From: Paraburkholderia bryophila
GTDB taxonomy: Bacteria > Pseudomonadota > Gammaproteobacteria > Burkholderiales > Burkholderiaceae
Assembly (NCBI RefSeq): GCF_013409255.1
Contig: NZ_JACCAS010000001.1
Location: 620,001-684,000, forward strand
Direction: 5' to 3'
DNA: 64,000 bases
The number at the start of each line of letters is the position of its first letter. Position 1 is the first letter of the stretch. The notes under the pieces were generated by a model. The model did no database searches. It saw nothing but the letters and a program-made list of their open reading frames with translations, and was not told where the DNA came from. Positions 25,708-32,395 of this stretch are shown piece by piece. A program made the translations under genes and the position numbers.

Positions 25708-26799
25708 CTATGGATTGTGCGGCGACGCACCCGCCTCGGAAACCGGCGCCGCATTGTCCTGCGCGGCCCCGCATTGGTGGCAATGCGGAAAGAAGAAGAA
25801 ATTCCGGCCGAGGCATGCGCATATATTGAAGAGCTTCAGTCCGCAATGCACGCAGAACGTGGAGTCGTCGCCGCCGAGATTCCATTGTTTGTCGCACGAC
25901 GGGCAGCGCTTCTTTTCAAGCGAGCGAACCGCCTTGTCATAGCCGATGGTGCGTGCCCGCTCGCCCTGATCCTGCTGCAACTCGATACGCTTGCGCTCGG
26001 CGTAGCGCTGAAACGCCCTCATCATGTACAGCCCGGCGAACACGGTCACCGCGATGCCGACCAGCACCCGCACATAGCCGCCGAAGTCAGGCAGATACGG
26101 AACCAGTTCGATAAAAAACGCGCTCAACGCAAACAGGCCGAAACCGTAGACGAACGGCCAGTAACGCGCTTTACGGTAGCGGATGAACAGCCAGATCCCG
26201 ATCAGCAGAATCGGCAGCGTCAGCGCAAGCCGCAGACCGAACACCTGCAATTCATAGTGCCGCGTCGCCTCGTCGAAGCGGCGTTCGGCTGCCGCGTCCG
26301 CATTGGCGCTTTGCGTGTCCAACTGCGCCTGCCTGGCTGCCAGCGCGCGCTGCTGGTCGTCGAGCGCATCGATCTGATGCTGCCAGACGATCGCGACCGC
26401 CTGCAACGCGTCCAGCTTGCGCGTGCGTGCCTGCAGGTCCGGGTCGCGCGTGCTGTCGCCCGTCGCCGAGCGGGTGGCCAGCCAGTTGCGGAAACTTTCT
26501 CTCGCGTCTGCGTAGTCTTTGGCAGCGCGGCGATGCGCCACCTCGAGCGTTTGCGCCTTCTCGTCCAACGTGTCGTGCTGCGCCTGCAGGTCGCGTTTCG
26601 CTGCGTCCAGCCGCGCTTTTGCCGGGACGTCCGCGAATTGCTCGATGGCTGGCGGGCCGCCGCGTGGCGCGAAGGCCATGTCGCGGATCACCAGGCTGCC
26701 GAGCATGTTCAGAAACACGGCGAACAGGATCGCGATCGCCCAGGAAGCGAGCTGCAGGAGTCGCGCTGGACGGGTCAGGCTATCGCTGGAGGTTGCCAT
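25708..26799 (-). CDS. Membrane protein with coiled coil and C-terminal zinc ribbons
   Basis: 363 residues from ATG 26799 (MATSSDSLTRP). A first helix (about 15-40, LASWAIAILFAVFLNMLGSL) is followed by a long charged coiled-coil region (about 60-195), then two or three helices (LALTLPILLIGIWLFI, GFGLFALSAFFIEL, VLVGIAVTVFAGLYMM). The cytoplasmic tail holds two Cys4-type knuckles: CPSCDKQW with CVHCGLK, and CACLGR with HCHQCGAA. Family not recognised; a membrane-anchored zinc-ribbon protein of unknown job. A TTGGCG-N17-TATTCT promoter lies 40 bases upstream. The frame is open further to 27036, but that part overlaps the promoter. Confidence 0.8.
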   Translation of the reverse strand: MATSSDSLTRPARLLQLASWAIAILFAVFLNMLGSLVIRDMAFAPRGGPPAIEQFADVPAKARLDAAKRDLQAQHDTLDEKAQTLEVAHRRAAKDYADARESFRNWLATRSATGDSTRDPDLQARTRKLDALQAVAIVWQHQIDALDDQQRALAARQAQLDTQSANADAAAERRFDEATRHYELQVFGLRLALTLPILLIGIWLFIRYRKARYWPFVYGFGLFALSAFFIELVPYLPDFGGYVRVLVGIAVTVFAGLYMMRAFQRYAERKRIELQQDQGERARTIGYDKAVRSLEKKRCPSCDKQWNLGGDDSTFCVHCGLKLFNICACLGRNFFFFPHCHQCGAAQDNAAPVSEAGASPHNP

Positions 26800-27228
26800 T
26801 GTTGTGCGCCTTTGGAATGGTTTTGACTTTGCACGAAAGAATACCGAACAGTTCTTTCTTCGCCAATGCAAACCCGGGAAATGATGCCCATTGGCATAAA
26901 ATAAATCGAGTCGGCGCCAATAAAATCCACACGCGGCCCGCATTTTTTCATTCGCCACGAGTACGGCGTATTCGCCGGTTCCGGAATCGGCAATATCATC
27001 CCCGGTCGCGCCGATAAAGTCGCGATAGGTGGTCAAAGAGGGACGCTATATAGCAACGAAACGAGCAACGAAACGAATAAACGAATTCCCGCTGGATAAC
27101 GGGTTTCGCAATCAAGGCGCGAACTGGCTTTGGGAGAATCGGGCGTTTCCGCTACCGCCTTATCGTGACGACCGGCGAGGGAATGAGCGAACAGCAGTCG
27201 CGCGTCAAGCGCGACCGTTAATACGCGA
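26800..27228. other. Intergenic region upstream of the zinc-ribbon gene
   Basis: 429 AT-richer bases between two leftward genes. Besides the promoter below, three related segments recur: TTGGCATAAAATAAATC (near 26890), GGCGCCAATAAAATCC (near 26915) and GCGCCGATAAAGTCGC (near 27007). Their meaning is unknown. No gene is supported. Confidence 0.5.
26838..26866 (-). promoter_or_regulatory. Sigma-70-type promoter of the zinc-ribbon gene
   Basis: Read leftward: -35 TTGGCG (26866-26861), 17-base spacer, -10 TATTCT (26843-26838). The start would be near 26831, 32 bases before ATG 26799. Confidence 0.5.
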
Positions 27229-27609
27229 TCAGAACTTCGGGTGGCACTCGAAATTAACCGACGACCCATGCTCGGTCAGCATCTGCACGCCGCTGACGCT
27301 TTCCGTCGTGACGCTGGTCAGCATGCCGCGACGCTCGCAGTAGTCGCGCGCCTCGGTCATGGCGTGCTCGTGTGCGCGCGCCCAGGCCATCCGGCCGCCG
27401 GTGGCACTAGCGGCCACCGTATAGGTGCCGGGTTTGTCCGTGGCGACGACGTCGGTCGCCGACGCACACCCCACGAGACTTGCGCACGCGAGCGCGGCAG
27501 CAATCAGCGCGCGCCAGCCGCTGGCCGGGGAACCTTGGGAACCACGCCCGCCAAACGCAACGGAAGCCGCCTGCCGTTCAGGACGTCGGTCCGGGACCGT
27601 GTTGAACAT
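27229..27609 (-). CDS. Small lipoprotein, function unknown
   Basis: The 126-residue product has a long N-terminal segment, then a hydrophobic run (about 34-47) ending in lipobox LVGC, so Cys48 should be lipidated. The mature part of about 78 residues contains GTYTVAASATGGRMAWARAHEHAMTEA-like helix and two Cys (CERRGM, FECHPKF) that may pair. It should sit in the outer membrane or periplasm. ATG 27609 follows AGGTG by 5 bases; a later start would give a more usual signal length but has no better ribosome site. No named family recognised. Confidence 0.78.
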   Translation of the reverse strand: MFNTVPDRRPERQAASVAFGGRGSQGSPASGWRALIAAALACASLVGCASATDVVATDKPGTYTVAASATGGRMAWARAHEHAMTEARDYCERRGMLTSVTTESVSGVQMLTEHGSSVNFECHPKF

Positions 27610-27891
27610 ATATCACCTGCACTTTTTAACCGGTTCATCGAGGATGAAATTATCCGCAATCGTGCGACGAAGATCAGCCTCACCGACTGAAAACACTGTT
27701 GCGGGGGGCTTAACAATGTCACCGGATGTAAGTGGCGTTGCAGGTGGGACGGTAAGTTGGGTGACGCGTGCTTGCATGGGTGCCCGGCTGGTCGTTCTAC
27801 CGAGCACCCATACAAGCGTGTGACGAACGACCAAGGTGGTTGAACGACAAGGTCCACGTGCCGTGGACTTGAGGGCGGCCCGGCTCGTCCC
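27610..27891. other. Structured intergenic region between PBP and lipoprotein genes
   Basis: 282 bases downstream of the PBP gene and upstream of the lipoprotein gene. At least three hairpins can form (listed next) and one mutually exclusive pairing, TGGTCGTTC (about 27788-27796) with GAACGACCA (about 27822-27830). No supported ORF. Confidence 0.6.
27770..27817. repeat. Strong hairpin, 14-base arms with one mismatch
   Basis: GCTTGCATGGGTGC (27770-27783) pairs with GCACCCATACAAGC (27804-27817) except for one C/A mismatch, loop 20 bases. No T-run on either side, so it is not a standard terminator. It could be part of a small RNA or a leader of the lipoprotein mRNA. Confidence 0.55.
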
Positions 27892-27896
27892 TCAAG
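27852..27896 (-). terminator. Two adjacent hairpins at the 3' end of the PBP gene
   Basis: Arms CTTGAGGG/CCCTCAAG (27868-27875 and 27889-27896, overlapping the PBP stop) and GTCCACG/CGTGGAC (27852-27858 and 27862-27868, loop 3). They may end or stabilise the PBP transcript. A U-run is lacking, so intrinsic termination is uncertain. Confidence 0.35.
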
Positions 27897-30420
27897 GTGA
27901 ACCGTTACCGCCTGTCGGCGCATTGACAGGCGCCCCGCCCGCGTCCGGCGCCCCGATGTCGTCCGGTGTGGGTGTGGGCGAGGAAGCGGCTTCGCCATTA
28001 CCGCGCGCTTCGCCATCGACCGGTCCGCTCGCGGCCACTGGCGCCGATGCAGGCAAGCCAAGCAACGGCGGCAGCGCGCGCGGCTCGACCGCCGCAGCGG
28101 AAGCCGCCGACGCCGAAGCGGAAGACGCCGAAGACACTGAAGACGCCGCCGTCGAAGCCCCCGCCACCACCGCCGCAGCGCTAGGCGCACGACGCGTCGG
28201 ATTGCGCGTCACCACCGTCGCCTCGGGCTTCTCAGGCGACGAGAACACCTGCTGGAACCAGTCGCGCAAGCGGCCGGTGCGCTCGCTAAACCAGCCCGGC
28301 TCCTGCTCCGTCGCGAACTTCACGCGGCTGTCCACCAGCTTCGAGCGCTGCGCGCGCTGGAAGAAATCGCCGACGATCGGCAGTGCGCTATGCGCGCCCT
28401 GCCCCCAGTAGTCGCTGCGCAAGGTCACGCGACTATCGTTGAAGCCGACCCACGCGCCCGCCACGAGTTGCGGATGAATCAGGATGAACCAGCCGTCCGC
28501 GTTGCCCTGCGTCGTGCCCGTCTTACCCGCGACGTCGCCGCGTACCCCGAAGCGGCTGCGAATGCTCGATCCGGTGCCCCGATTCACGACGTCGCGCATG
28601 ATGTCGATCAGCATGCGGTCGGCGTCGGCGGGCAGTTCCTGTTTCGGCGACACCGGCGCGAACTCGGCCAGCACGTCGCCCTTGCGGTTTTCGATTCGCG
28701 TGACCATGACCGGCTCCACGTAGCCGCCGAGGTTGGCGATCGTGCCGTAGGCCGAGACCATTTCCTTCAGCGTCACCGGGCTCGTGCCGAGTGCGAGCGA
28801 CGGCACCGGGTCCAGTTCGCTGTCCCGCACGCCCATCGCGCGGGCGAGTCGTGCGACCTTGTTCGGGCCGACCGTTTCCATCAGTTGCGCGGTAATGCGA
28901 TTGCGCGAAAACGCCAGAGCGTCGCGCAGGCTGATCGCGCGATCGCTCGGTTCGTCCTCGTCGTTCGGACGCCAGACTTCGCCGCCGGCCAACTGGATTT
29001 CGACGGGCTTGTCGACGAACGTGTCGGTCGGTTTGGCGCCCGCTTCGAAAGCCGCCGCATAGACGAACGGCTTGAAGGTCGAGCCCGGCTGGCGACGCGC
29101 CTGCTGCACGTGGTCGAACGGATCCTGGATGAAGTCGCGGCTGCCGACCCACGCCCTGATCTGACCGTTGCGCGGGTCCATCGCCAGAAAATCGGCTTGC
29201 ACGCGGGTCTTGGATTCGCATAGCGACTGCACGAAGGCGCGGTCGGATGAGACCTGCTTCAATGCGTCCGCGTCGCTCAGGCCGGTGCTTTTCGCGGCCT
29301 GGTACTCCGGCGTTTCGCGCAGGAAGGTTTGCAGCAGATCGCGGCCGTTCGAGCAGCCCGAGCGCGCGCCCCACGCCGAATTGGCGATGCCCTGCAACTG
29401 GTTGCCCTGCAGCGTCACCGCCTGGGTGGCCATGGTCTGCAGACGCGAATCGATCGTGGTGCGCACGACGAGGCCGTCGGCATAGAGGTTGTAGTCGTTG
29501 CGATCGGCCCACGCGGCGAGCCACTTGCGCAACTGCTGCGCGAAGTGCGGCGCGGGGCCAGGCGGCTCGGTCTGACGCTCGAAATCGATCCGCAACGGCT
29601 TGCGCTGCAGCGTCTGAAAGGCGGCGGGCGTCAGCTTGCCGTACTTGACCATTTGACCGAGCACCGTATTGCGCCGCTGCAACGCGCGCTCGGGATTCAG
29701 CACCGGGTTGTAGTAGCTGTTGCCCTTGAGCATGCCGGTGAGCGTCGCGCTTTCCAGCACGGTCAGGTCGGACGCCGATTTGTCGAAATAGGTGCGTGCC
29801 GCCATCTCGATGCCGTACGCGTTATAGAGGAACGGCACCGTGTTCAGGTAGGTCTCGAGAATCTCGTCCTTTGTGTAGAGCGCCTCGATCTTGAAGGCCG
29901 TGATCGCTTCCTTGATCTTGCGCGTCAGCGTCGGCGCGCGGCCGATCTCGTCCGGATAGAGATTGCGCGCAAGCTGCTGGGTGATCGTCGAGCCGCCCTG
30001 GCGGTCGCCGGAAAACGTATGCAGCGCCGCCGATGCCGTGCGGCGCCAGTCGAGGCCCCAATGCTGGTAGAAGCGGTGATCTTCGGTAGCGATCAGCGCG
30101 TTCACCACGTTCGGCGAAATGTCCTTGAGCTTGACCCACTCGCGGTTGGACGGCTTGAATTCGGCCAGCAGCTTGCCGTCCGCCGATAAGATCTGCGCCG
30201 GCTGCTCGATCTTGGCCTTGCGAATATCGCCGATGCTGGGCGTGAACGGAATCAGCACCAGCACATACAGCACCAGCAGCAGCGGACTGGCCGCGAGGGC
30301 CCACGCGAGGCCGCGCCGGGTCGGATGGCGCACATGCCACATGGCCCGCGCGATAGGCGCGTTCACTCGGGTAAGGCCTTTGTCCAAGGCCGCCAGGAGG
30401 GGGGTGATCAGGCGCGTCAA
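27892..30420 (-). CDS. Class A penicillin-binding protein (PBP1A-like)
   Basis: The 842-residue bifunctional peptidoglycan synthase has a cytoplasmic N-terminus, one membrane anchor (about 38-60), a GT51 glycosyltransferase domain with catalytic E113 in ATEDHRFYQHWG and GGSTITQQLARN, and a transpeptidase domain with SxxK in GSTFKPF (near 446), SRN as the SxN motif, and KTGTTQG (near 632). The last 100 or so residues are Ala/Ser/Pro-rich and probably disordered in the periplasm. The start shown is TTG 30420; a later ATG before residue 28 is possible. It is an extra class A PBP rather than the pilus-linked mrcA by context. Confidence 0.92.
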   Translation of the reverse strand: MTRLITPLLAALDKGLTRVNAPIARAMWHVRHPTRRGLAWALAASPLLLVLYVLVLIPFTPSIGDIRKAKIEQPAQILSADGKLLAEFKPSNREWVKLKDISPNVVNALIATEDHRFYQHWGLDWRRTASAALHTFSGDRQGGSTITQQLARNLYPDEIGRAPTLTRKIKEAITAFKIEALYTKDEILETYLNTVPFLYNAYGIEMAARTYFDKSASDLTVLESATLTGMLKGNSYYNPVLNPERALQRRNTVLGQMVKYGKLTPAAFQTLQRKPLRIDFERQTEPPGPAPHFAQQLRKWLAAWADRNDYNLYADGLVVRTTIDSRLQTMATQAVTLQGNQLQGIANSAWGARSGCSNGRDLLQTFLRETPEYQAAKSTGLSDADALKQVSSDRAFVQSLCESKTRVQADFLAMDPRNGQIRAWVGSRDFIQDPFDHVQQARRQPGSTFKPFVYAAAFEAGAKPTDTFVDKPVEIQLAGGEVWRPNDEDEPSDRAISLRDALAFSRNRITAQLMETVGPNKVARLARAMGVRDSELDPVPSLALGTSPVTLKEMVSAYGTIANLGGYVEPVMVTRIENRKGDVLAEFAPVSPKQELPADADRMLIDIMRDVVNRGTGSSIRSRFGVRGDVAGKTGTTQGNADGWFILIHPQLVAGAWVGFNDSRVTLRSDYWGQGAHSALPIVGDFFQRAQRSKLVDSRVKFATEQEPGWFSERTGRLRDWFQQVFSSPEKPEATVVTRNPTRRAPSAAAVVAGASTAASSVSSASSASASAASAAAVEPRALPPLLGLPASAPVAASGPVDGEARGNGEAASSPTPTPDDIGAPDAGGAPVNAPTGGNGSP

Positions 30421-30602
30421 TCTAACTTACCGTCTGCTGGGAAAGGCGCAATCCTACCAAGACGCCGGGCAGCGGCTGGTTTTTTGCGTTTTTTTGGCAG
30501 CCGTGCGGTTGGCTTTGGCGCGCCTGGGCTCACTGTGAGCGGCTTCGGATGTCAGGGAACCGCGGTGCACAGACGCCGCGCCGGCAAACAATCGCGGCCT
30601 AC

Positions 30603-30608
30603 TATAAT
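30603..30608 (+). promoter_or_regulatory. -10 element of the fabV promoter
   Basis: A perfect TATAAT 28 bases before the fabV ATG; no good -35 at 16-18 bases upstream. The predicted start falls inside the palindrome that follows. Confidence 0.5.
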
Positions 30609-30624
30609 GTCGGCAATTCCGACA
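30608..30624 (+). promoter_or_regulatory. Palindrome TGTCGG-N5-CCGACA over the fabV start site
   Basis: Perfect 6-base arms at 30608-30613 and 30619-30624. It begins at the last base of the -10 box and ends just before the ribosome site AGAGGTG. The position suits a repressor operator, or a leader hairpin next to the ribosome site. Confidence 0.5.
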
Positions 30625-30635
30625 AGAGGTGCTTC

Positions 30636-31832
30636 ATGATCATCAAACCGCGCGTGCGTGGCTTCATCTGTGTTTCGACCCATCCGACCGGCTGCGAAGC
30701 CAACGTCCGCGAACAGATCGACTACGTCAAGGCACGCGGCTCCATCGCCAACGGCCCGAAGAAGGTGCTCGTGATCGGCGCATCCACCGGCTACGGCCTC
30801 GCCGCTCGCATCAGCGCCGCGTTCGGCGCCGACGCCGCCACGCTCGGCGTGTTCTTCGAGCGCGCCGGCAGCGAAACCAAGGCCGGCACGGCAGGCTGGT
30901 ACAACACCGCCGCATTCGAGAAGTTCGCCACGGCGCAAGGCCTGTATGCGACGAGTATCAACGGCGACGCGTTCTCCGACGAAGTCAAGCAACGCACGAT
31001 CGAAGTCATCAAGCGCGACCTCGGCCAGGTCGATCTGGTGATCTACAGCCTTGCCGCGCCGAAGCGCAAGCATCCGAAGAGTGGCGAAGTGTTCAGCTCC
31101 ACGCTGAAGCCGATCGGCAAGTCCGTGACGTTCCGCGGCATCGACACGGACAAGGAAGTCATCAAGGAAACGGTCCTCGAGCCGGCCACGCAGGCTGAGA
31201 TCGACGACACCGTCGCGGTGATGGGCGGCGAAGACTGGCAGATGTGGATCGACGCGCTGCTCGAAGCCGGCGTGCTCGCCGACGGTGCGAAGACCACGGC
31301 GTTCACCTACCTCGGCGAGAAGATCACGCACGACATCTACTGGAACGGTTCGATTGGCGCCGCCAAGAAAGACCTCGACCAGAAAGTGCTCGGCATTCGC
31401 GAGAAGCTCGCGGCCCACGGCGGCGATGCGCGCGTTTCCGTGCTCAAGGCGGTCGTCACGCAGGCAAGTTCCGCAATTCCGATGATGCCGCTGTATCTGT
31501 CGCTGCTCTTCAAGGTCATGAAGGAGAAAGGCACGCACGAAGGCTGCATCGAGCAGGTCTATGGCCTTTACAAGGACAGCCTGTACGGCGCGGCGCCGCA
31601 CCTCGACGATGAAGGCCGTTTGCGCGCGGACTACAAGGAACTCGACGCGGACGTGCAGGCGCGCGTGCAGGCGCTGTGGGGCGAGGTGACGAACGACAAC
31701 ATCTACGAACTCACGGATTTCAGCGGCTATAAGACGGACTTTTTGCGTCTGTTCGGCTTTGAGATCGCGGGCGTGGATTATGAGGCGGATGTGAATCCGG
31801 ATGTGGCGATTCCGGGGTTGGTGCAGGTTTGA
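30636..31832 (+). CDS. fabV: Trans-2-enoyl-CoA/ACP reductase (NADH), FabV
   Basis: The 398-residue enzyme reduces the enoyl double bond in the last step of fatty acid elongation, using NADH. It matches FabV: start [13 protein letters not shown], nucleotide loop [11 protein letters not shown], and the Y-x8-K active site [10 protein letters not shown] with Y235 and K244, the numbering known for Burkholderia FabV. FabV enzymes are intrinsically poorly inhibited by triclosan (family knowledge). ATG 30636 follows AGAGGTG at proper spacing; the open frame from 30549 crosses the promoter and is rejected. Single-gene unit. Confidence 0.96.
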   Translation: MIIKPRVRGFICVSTHPTGCEANVREQIDYVKARGSIANGPKKVLVIGASTGYGLAARISAAFGADAATLGVFFERAGSETKAGTAGWYNTAAFEKFATAQGLYATSINGDAFSDEVKQRTIEVIKRDLGQVDLVIYSLAAPKRKHPKSGEVFSSTLKPIGKSVTFRGIDTDKEVIKETVLEPATQAEIDDTVAVMGGEDWQMWIDALLEAGVLADGAKTTAFTYLGEKITHDIYWNGSIGAAKKDLDQKVLGIREKLAAHGGDARVSVLKAVVTQASSAIPMMPLYLSLLFKVMKEKGTHEGCIEQVYGLYKDSLYGAAPHLDDEGRLRADYKELDADVQARVQALWGEVTNDNIYELTDFSGYKTDFLRLFGFEIAGVDYEADVNPDVAIPGLVQV

Positions 31833-31838
31833 TCGGGG

Positions 31839-31883
31839 CGGGGGTGGGTGCGATGCGTTGTGTTGCGCCGACGCCCCCGTTTT
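31839..31883 (+). terminator. Weak terminator-like hairpin after fabV
   Basis: CGGGGG (31839-31844) can pair with CCCCCG (31874-31879) followed by TTTT, but the loop is about 29 bases and further pairing is poor. Lies between two convergent genes. Confidence 0.25.
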
Positions 31884-31908
31884 GCGGGTTTGCGGATGAA
31901 TTCATGAT

Positions 31909-32391
31909 TTATTCGAGGTCTATTCCTTTATAGTCCTCTTCGCGAAGATTCTCGTATGCGCTCGCATGAATGGAAGCATCGTTTGTGCATTGAAAATTTT
32001 CGACTCTTCTTCCCTCTTTCTCCGCAATAACACCCGCACTAGTCTCAAGGGACTGGCGGGTCGTTATATTTCTGTCATAGATATAATACGTATAGCCTTC
32101 TCTAGAAAATTTTACGTGCCCTTCTCCGCCTCCGGGGTAGGGTCGACTACTGACAAAAAACTCACCACCCGGGCCCGACGTTTTCTCCGGATAGGCAAGA
32201 TAAACTTTATTTCCGGACCTGAACCTGTAAATGAAACTATTCGCGTCTTTCGAATAGCACAGTTCGGCGATCTTGTGGCTACGCTTACAGTTAAACGCGA
32301 CCTCTTCGTTAGGCCGGCAAAATTCACTTGCATGAACGCCATGCAGGAATTCGCCTGACAGGAACAATGAAAGCGCTATTTTCTTAATCAT
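31909..32391 (-). CDS. Secreted small protein, candidate immunity protein to the upstream effector
   Basis: 160 residues from ATG 32391 (MIKKIALSLFLSGEFLHG), a Sec signal peptide ending near HASEF, so the mature protein should be periplasmic. It has four or five Cys (FCRPNEEVAFNCKRSH, ELCYSK, FQCTND) that could form disulfides. The start lies 4 bases after the stop of the lysozyme-domain gene, with AAGG inside that gene, so the two are co-translated. GC content is clearly lower than in most of the window. No named family recognised. A periplasmic immunity role against a peptidoglycan hydrolase is inference from position and export; TMHMM-type tools should show no second helix. Confidence 0.72.
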   Translation of the reverse strand: MIKKIALSLFLSGEFLHGVHASEFCRPNEEVAFNCKRSHKIAELCYSKDANSFIYRFRSGNKVYLAYPEKTSGPGGEFFVSSRPYPGGGEGHVKFSREGYTYYIYDRNITTRQSLETSAGVIAEKEGRRVENFQCTNDASIHASAYENLREEDYKGIDLE

Positions 32392-32395
32392 GACC

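Noticed and set aside
28740..30420. Annotation of the class A PBP as the mrcA of the pilMNOPQ locus
   Set aside because: None of the neighbouring pil or shikimate genes that usually flank that gene are present here.
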